A DNA stretch of 64,000 bases. Origin: Sporosarcina sp. P2. GTDB taxonomy: Bacteria > Bacillota > Bacilli > Bacillales_A > Planococcaceae. Location of the stretch: the NCBI RefSeq assembly GCF_002743255.1, contig NZ_PDYY01000013.1:62001-126000 (forward strand), in the 5' to 3' direction. The position numbers and the translations under genes are program-made. Below, piece by piece: positions 59,623 to 64,000 of the stretch. The notes beneath the pieces were generated by a model, which was not told the DNA's origin, did no database searches, and saw only the letters and a program-made list of their open reading frames with translations. Every line of letters begins with the position of its first letter. Within the stretch, counting starts at the first letter, position 1.

Positions 59623-61104
59623 TTAATTAAAAATCATATCGTCTTCTTCACTAACCGTTGCATCTACATGCAGATAAGCGCCTAGTTGACGGACTTTCAC
59701 TGTGATGCCGTAGTAAACTCTATGATTTCCCTGCGACACGCCCTTGGCTTCCGGGAAGTCGACAAAGAATTCTCCTGGTTTCTTCGGTGTGATACGGAAC
59801 ACATTCGTCCCCGGATCTCTTGTCACTGTCGCAATCTGTTCACTTCCTTTAGGCAGCACGTGCTTGCCCAATTTAGCGCCCTCCCAAATGCTCAGCACCT
59901 CTTCCGATTTGATCGGCGTGACATGGATGTAATAATAAAATTGTTCTTTAATTTCAGTTGATGAGACATAATAACGTACAATCTTGCCATCCGCATACGT
60001 AACCGTCGCAATAAATTCGCCCGGCTGATCCAGTTCGATGACATGACAATATTGTTGCAACTGATTTTCGCATCGCTTAAACTCTACCCGATCATTCACC
60101 AGTTTTCCCGCTGCTGTCGAAAGGGAAATCGATGTAGCATCTATGAACGGTTCGTTATTTTCTCTTCTTTCATAATGTTTCCACAGCACGACAGGTGTGG
60201 AATAAATGTCTTCAGTCTCTTCCAATGAAATATCCCATGCACCATTCACTTTTTTGACATGCACATAGTATTTTCTATAACTTTTATCGGATGTATCAGA
60301 TGAAGCTACCCCTGAAAAAGTCAGTGTAGCTGTTCCTTCTTCCTTTGGAACAATATGAATCTTCGTTTGCAAATTGACTTGACTTGGGATTTCACTGTCT
60401 GCCACGACGTCGAATACATTCGAGTTCGTTTTGCTGACATTATTGAATCTCTTCCATTTAAAATCTTTCGCATGCATCGTTAGAATTCCAGGCTTCACAT
60501 CTTCCGCCGCTTTTAGTAATTTCGCTGCTTGGCCTCTTGTAATAGTGGCGTTTGGACTAAATGTCGTAGGAGATGTACCAGTTGTCAGCCCGAGTTGATA
60601 CAAACTATAAATTCCATCTCTGTGGCCATTTTTATGCACAACGTCTTTAAATCCATAATCGGGATCACGATATAGTGGTAATTCAAACGCTTTGATGATA
60701 ATCGAAGCCATTTGCGCGCGCGTAATCGAATCGTTTGGTCCGAATCGCCCGTCTCCATAACCGTTGATGACTCCTTTTTCCGCCAGTACCGCAATCGCTT
60801 TATAGTAGCCATTTGCAGTCGACACGTCTTTGAATTTTGGATCTTTTATATTCGTAGTAGAAAGCTTCGTCATCTTCACGATAATGGCAGCTGCCTGCCC
60901 TCTCGTGATAGAGTCGTTCGGACGGAATGTACCGTCTGGATAGCCTCCAATTATATTACGTGACGCCAAGTCATTAACTGCTTCCGCGAAATGCTTCGAA
61001 TCTGGAACATCCGGAAAACCCGAATTGCCTGCCGCTGCGCTTGATACAGGTACACTACATGCTAGCAAAATCGCACCGAGTACCGCTATGATTTTATTCT
61101 TCAT
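59623..61104 (-). CDS. S-layer homology domain surface protein
   Basis: A 493-residue exported protein. Signal peptide IIAVLGAILLACSVPVSSAA; three SLH domains (residues about 28-80, 90-140, 150-205; NIIGGYPDGTFRPNDSITRG, VINGYGDGRFGPNDSITRAQ, TTGTSPTTFSPNATITRGQA). The remaining 290 residues appear to be beta-sandwich repeats, with pairs of YVHVKKVNGAWDIS-like and YIHVTPIKSEEVL strands. It should be bound to the wall polymer. Role unknown. Confidence 0.87.
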   Translation of the reverse strand: MKNKIIAVLGAILLACSVPVSSAAAGNSGFPDVPDSKHFAEAVNDLASRNIIGGYPDGTFRPNDSITRGQAAAIIVKMTKLSTTNIKDPKFKDVSTANGYYKAIAVLAEKGVINGYGDGRFGPNDSITRAQMASIIIKAFELPLYRDPDYGFKDVVHKNGHRDGIYSLYQLGLTTGTSPTTFSPNATITRGQAAKLLKAAEDVKPGILTMHAKDFKWKRFNNVSKTNSNVFDVVADSEIPSQVNLQTKIHIVPKEEGTATLTFSGVASSDTSDKSYRKYYVHVKKVNGAWDISLEETEDIYSTPVVLWKHYERRENNEPFIDATSISLSTAAGKLVNDRVEFKRCENQLQQYCHVIELDQPGEFIATVTYADGKIVRYYVSSTEIKEQFYYYIHVTPIKSEEVLSIWEGAKLGKHVLPKGSEQIATVTRDPGTNVFRITPKKPGEFFVDFPEAKGVSQGNHRVYYGITVKVRQLGAYLHVDATVSEEDDMIFN

Positions 61105-61277
61105 TCGACTTCATCCTCTCCCTAATCTAGTAGTATGCCGTACAGACGTAGAATTACAGAAATAGTTTCAAATTAGTTTCACTTTTTAAAATTTCTTTCC
61201 TTTTAAAATAATGTGCAGTTCAGGAGAATAACACGCATTTCTAACAGGAGGGCCATGTTATATATATCCAATTAAAA

Positions 61278-61307
61278 ATTCTCCTCAACATATTTGTCGA
61301 GGAGAAT
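61278..61307 (-). terminator. Terminator of the deaminase-like gene
   Basis: ATTCTCCTC/GAGGAGAAT stem with a 12-nt loop and TTTTTAATTGG on the minus strand. Confidence 0.75.
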
Positions 61308-61340
61308 ACATTCTTTTAGATTAATTATGATAACTCGCGA

Positions 61341-62588
61341 TTATTTTAAAAAATCCACTTCCACTTCATTCTTTCGTGGTTCACGCTTAAAGAGATATTC
61401 ACCATTCCTAACGGACATCAGCACTTCTGCACGCTCACGAATGGCTTCATACGGATCTTGTGCATCCAACACGATGAAGTTCGCTGGTTTCCCTACTTCA
61501 ATACCATACTCATCGTTTACTCTCATAAGGTTGGCCCCGTGGTATGTGATCAAGTCGAACGCCTTATTGATCTCATCAATATGTGTGTAATGCGCTAAGT
61601 GAATCCCATTGTCTAAAATATTCATCATGTTTCCATTGCCTAGTGGATACCAGTAATCCGCTATGGAATCTTGAGCAAATGCCACATTGTTTCCATTATT
61701 TAAGAGTTCTTTTACTCGTGTTAGGCCACGACGTTTAGGGTAACTGTCGCCACGTCCTTGTAGATGGGCGTTTTCAGTCGGACAAGAAATAAAATTGATT
61801 TGTGATTCTTTAAATAACCCTAACATTTTATTGGCATAGCTATTGTCCACAGAACCGAAGCTACATGTATGACTGGCCGTTGTATACTTACCATAGTCTT
61901 TTTCCATAACGAGCGCATTTAACACTTCCAAGAACCGACTATTTGGATCATCGTTTTCATCACAATGAATATCAATCATCACATTGTGCTGTATGGCCAT
62001 GTCGACAATACGTCGCAAGGATTCCACGCCATGTTCGTAAGAAATTTCAAAGTGAGGAATTCCCCCTACTACGTCCGCACCCATTTCAAGCGCTTCTTCC
62101 ATTAAACGCTCTGCACCTTCGTATCTAAAGAATCCTTCTTGAGGAAAGGCTACGAGTTGTAATGTAACGAGATCTTTCAATTCTTCGCGTAGTGTAATTA
62201 ACGCTTTCATCCCGGTCAAATTAGGATCCGTAATGTCTACATGCGTACGAATGAATTGAACCCCTTTGCTTAATTCTTTTTGAATTCCTTTAATTGCCCG
62301 TTCACGCACCATTTCTTCAGTCAATGATTTCTTATTATCACTCCAACGCTGAATCCCTTCAAATAACGTCCCGGATACATTCGCATTTCCCTCGCCTAAC
62401 CCTGAAAAGATATAATCCAAGTGTAAATGAGGATCCACATAAGGCGGCAACACTAAACGGCCTTTTAAATCAATCACTTCATCTGCGTTGCCTATATCAT
62501 TCCCTATTGTTCTAAACTGCCCATTTTCCACTAAAAATTCATGGGAATGTGGATCACCATATATATTCGCATTGATAAATTTTTTCAT
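61341..62588 (-). CDS. Cytosine deaminase-like amidohydrolase
   Basis: A 415-residue metal-dependent hydrolase of the cytosine deaminase/CodA group. Motifs: metal HxH in PPYVDPHLHLDY, QFIRTHVDITDPNLTGMKAL, metal His in IDIHCDENDDPNSRFLE, and AFAQDSIADYWYPLGNGNM with the metal Asp. Homologues deaminate cytosine, isoguanine, creatinine or melamine-like compounds; no codB transporter is near, so the substrate is open. ATG 62588 is chosen (AAAGGAG 11 nt upstream); the frame extends 53 codons through the promoter. Confidence 0.85.
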   Translation of the reverse strand: MKKFINANIYGDPHSHEFLVENGQFRTIGNDIGNADEVIDLKGRLVLPPYVDPHLHLDYIFSGLGEGNANVSGTLFEGIQRWSDNKKSLTEEMVRERAIKGIQKELSKGVQFIRTHVDITDPNLTGMKALITLREELKDLVTLQLVAFPQEGFFRYEGAERLMEEALEMGADVVGGIPHFEISYEHGVESLRRIVDMAIQHNVMIDIHCDENDDPNSRFLEVLNALVMEKDYGKYTTASHTCSFGSVDNSYANKMLGLFKESQINFISCPTENAHLQGRGDSYPKRRGLTRVKELLNNGNNVAFAQDSIADYWYPLGNGNMMNILDNGIHLAHYTHIDEINKAFDLITYHGANLMRVNDEYGIEVGKPANFIVLDAQDPYEAIRERAEVLMSVRNGEYLFKREPRKNEVEVDFLK

Positions 62589-62613
62589 AAAATACATTAC
62601 TCCTTTATCCGTT

Positions 62614-62634
62614 GTACTAGTACTGAGTATAGCA
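62614..62634 (-). promoter_or_regulatory. Extended -10 promoter with palindrome before the deaminase-like gene
   Basis: On the minus strand TGCTATACT is an extended -10; 3 nt after it lies the perfect palindrome GTACTAGTAC (62614-62623) near the expected transcription start, which could be an operator. No good -35 is evident. Confidence 0.4.
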
Positions 62635-62769
62635 TTTACAATAGACTTAAAAAAATTCTTGCGCTCCACACGACATGATCGACCTATTCTCCAAACATCC
62701 ACCTCGTATTCAAGTGTTAATTTCTCTTCAAACGTATCGATTGACATCGTAACGTCCCTATTATATGAT

Positions 62770-62787
62770 TACCTTGAATTCGAGATA
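62770..62787. promoter_or_regulatory. MhqR-type operator before mhqR
   Basis: TACCTTGAATTCGAGATA matches the dyad TATCTCGAATTCGAGATA known for MhqR at 16 of 18 positions. It lies 13 nt before the MarR-type start codon. Confidence 0.7.
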
Positions 62788-62800
62788 AAAGGAGAACGTC

Positions 62801-63256
62801 ATGGACAATCAAAATGTAGAACGTTATGAAGAAGATTTGTCTCTAAAGGCATTTATAGTTTTAACTCGAGCATTGCAATCCATTAAAGTACGCGTGGAAG
62901 AAGATATAAAACGCTCGAATTTAAATCCAACAGAATTTGGCGTTTTAGAGTTAATTTATAGTAAAGGCGATCAACCGATACAGAAAATCGGTGAGCAAGT
63001 ATTAATTGCCAGTAGTAGCATCACGTACGTTGTAGATAAATTAGAAAAGAAAAACTTACTAAAAAGAAAACCGTGTCCAAAAGATCGACGGGTCACATAT
63101 GCGTCTATAACAACTGAAGGCACGGAACTGATGAATGAGATCTTCCCCCCACACAAGAAAGCAATTAAAGAAATTTTTAGTGGGCTAAATATATCAGAAA
63201 AAGAACAACTCATTACACAGTTAAAAAAATTAGGTTTACATGCACAAAATATGTAA
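62801..63256 (+). CDS. mhqR: MarR family repressor, MhqR type
   Basis: A 151-residue MarR winged HTH protein: FIVLTRALQSIKVRVEEDIK, LNPTEFGVLELIYSKGDQPI, KIGEQVLIASSSITYVVDKL, and wing KRKPCPKDRRVTYASITTEG. It follows the MhqR/YkvE pattern, a repressor of quinone and catechol detoxification genes. Typical dyads precede it (62770-62787) and the dioxygenase gene (63283-63300), so autoregulation and control of that gene are likely. Cys in KPCPKD might respond to quinones, an inference. ATG follows AAAAGGAG. Confidence 0.82.
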   Translation: MDNQNVERYEEDLSLKAFIVLTRALQSIKVRVEEDIKRSNLNPTEFGVLELIYSKGDQPIQKIGEQVLIASSSITYVVDKLEKKNLLKRKPCPKDRRVTYASITTEGTELMNEIFPPHKKAIKEIFSGLNISEKEQLITQLKKLGLHAQNM

Positions 63257-63282
63257 TAGTAAATCTAGTTTTTTTAACCCGA

Positions 63283-63300
63283 TATCTCGAATTAGTAACA
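63283..63300. promoter_or_regulatory. MhqR-type operator before the dioxygenase gene
   Basis: TATCTCGAA is a perfect half-site of the MhqR dyad; the second half, TTAGTAACA, is weak. It lies 37 nt before the dioxygenase start codon. Confidence 0.55.
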
Positions 63301-63336
63301 TATTAATTAATTACAATTATAAAGGAGTTTTAGTAT

Positions 63337-64000
63337 ATGACAAACGAATTACTGGGCATTCACCACGTTACCGCAATGACAGACAACGCAATGAGAAACT
63401 ATGAGTTCTTTACAAACGTACTTGGGATGAGATTAGTTAAGAAAACCGTAAACCAAGATGACATCCAAACGTATCACACATTTTTCGCAGACGATATCGG
63501 TTCACCAGGGACAGACATGACGTTCTTTGACTTCCCGAACAATCCAAAAGGGACACCCGGGACAAACTCGATTTCCAGAACAGGACTACGAGTGCCTAGC
63601 GACGCAGCACTTGAATATTACCTAGAGCGTTTCAAAGAGTTCGGCATAGAAAACGACGGCATTCAAGAGCTTTTCGGAAAAAAGGTGCTACCTTTCCAAG
63701 AAGTGGATGGGCAGAAATATCAACTGTTCTCCGATGAGAATAATGAAGGCGTAGCACCAGGCACACCTTGGAAAAACGGACCCGTACCTGAAGAATACGC
63801 AATTTACGGCTTAGGACCAATTGAAATCACAGTTAGTTATTTCGAAGACTTTAAAAAAATGCTTACTGATGTGTATGGTATGAAACCGATTCTTGAAGAA
63901 GATAACGTCACACTGTTTGACGTAGGTGAAGGAGGCAACGGCGGACAGGTCATTTTACGATATGATGATTCCACACCAGGACGTCAAGGCTATGGACAGG
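63337..64000 (+). CDS. mhqO: Ring-cleaving dioxygenase, MhqO/MhqA type (partial)
   Basis: The first 221 residues of a VOC-fold extradiol-type dioxygenase, cut by the window end. It opens LLGIHHVTAMTDNAMRNYEF with the metal His, then FTNVLGMRLVKKTVNQDD, HTFFADDIGSPGTDMTFFDF and GTPWKNGPVPEEYAIYGLGP, all characteristic of MhqO/MhqA/YkcA proteins of Bacilli that act in hydroquinone and quinone detoxification. AAAGGAG lies 10 nt before the ATG. The adjoining MarR gene and operator support control by MhqR. Confidence 0.87.
   Translation, partial: MTNELLGIHHVTAMTDNAMRNYEFFTNVLGMRLVKKTVNQDDIQTYHTFFADDIGSPGTDMTFFDFPNNPKGTPGTNSISRTGLRVPSDAALEYYLERFKEFGIENDGIQELFGKKVLPFQEVDGQKYQLFSDENNEGVAPGTPWKNGPVPEEYAIYGLGPIEITVSYFEDFKKMLTDVYGMKPILEEDNVTLFDVGEGGNGGQVILRYDDSTPGRQGYGQ

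Overview
This window comes from a low-GC, spore-forming Bacillota chromosome, most probably Planococcaceae and Sporosarcina-like. The family is my inference from overall gene content; the sequence shows no rRNA or tRNA gene. Supporting signs are strong AGGAGG-type ribosome binding sites, many TTG/GTG starts, a sigma-54 gene, CheV, TatA/TatC, S-layer-homology proteins, a sporulation-type histidine kinase beside a tiny Sda-like inhibitor, and an MhqR/MhqO-type pair.

0-6.5 kb: a YfiT-type thiol transferase diverges from a MerR/TipAS regulator. A GlsB-like membrane protein, a protein-kinase-fold protein, DedA, a 4-TM protein, a threonine aldolase and a DUF4825 lipoprotein follow, all on the minus strand. 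A complete yybP-ykoY (Mn2+) riboswitch lies upstream of the kinase-like gene, and what looks like the 3' half of a second copy abuts the aldolase gene.

6.5-22.7 kb: an accessory zone of small membrane proteins, lipoproteins and zinc-ribbon proteins, nearly all minus strand. Most are separated by a recurring imperfectly palindromic intergenic element with a GGCCCGATTGTGGAA-like core. Several units are decayed by frameshift, in-frame TGA, lost ATG or truncation. Ordinary chromosomal genes interrupt it (MocR, CDF transporter, LysR/EamA pair). This is the strongest candidate for an under-described system.

23-28.9 kb: CheV, an MHYT-GGDEF-EAL phosphodiesterase, a methyltransferase, and a sulfur module (DUF302 plus a rhodanese-metallo-beta-lactamase fusion). 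29.7-35.5 kb: a minus-strand catabolic cluster of YheO-type regulator, RidA, a threonine synthase remnant, a YfcC-type transporter, an M20 amidohydrolase and a PatB-type C-S lyase; together they would suit salvage of N-acylated cysteine S-conjugates.

36-41 kb: VOC protein, Sda-like peptide, MEDS histidine kinase, AEC transporter and chemoreceptor. 41.6-44.3 kb: a compact phage-type replication operon. 44.4-52 kb: alkaline phosphatase, EamA, DUF1284, sigma-54, SLH protein and tatA-tatC. 52.1-52.6 kb: about 24 tandem 21-bp repeats. 52.7-55.7 kb: an operon of a variant ureohydrolase, a second YheO-type regulator and an Nramp-like transporter without the usual metal-binding motifs. 56-64 kb: a repeat-flanked DUF4871 lipoprotein, an ABC exporter, a second SLH protein, a cytosine-deaminase-like amidohydrolase, MhqR, and a ring-cleaving dioxygenase cut by the window end.
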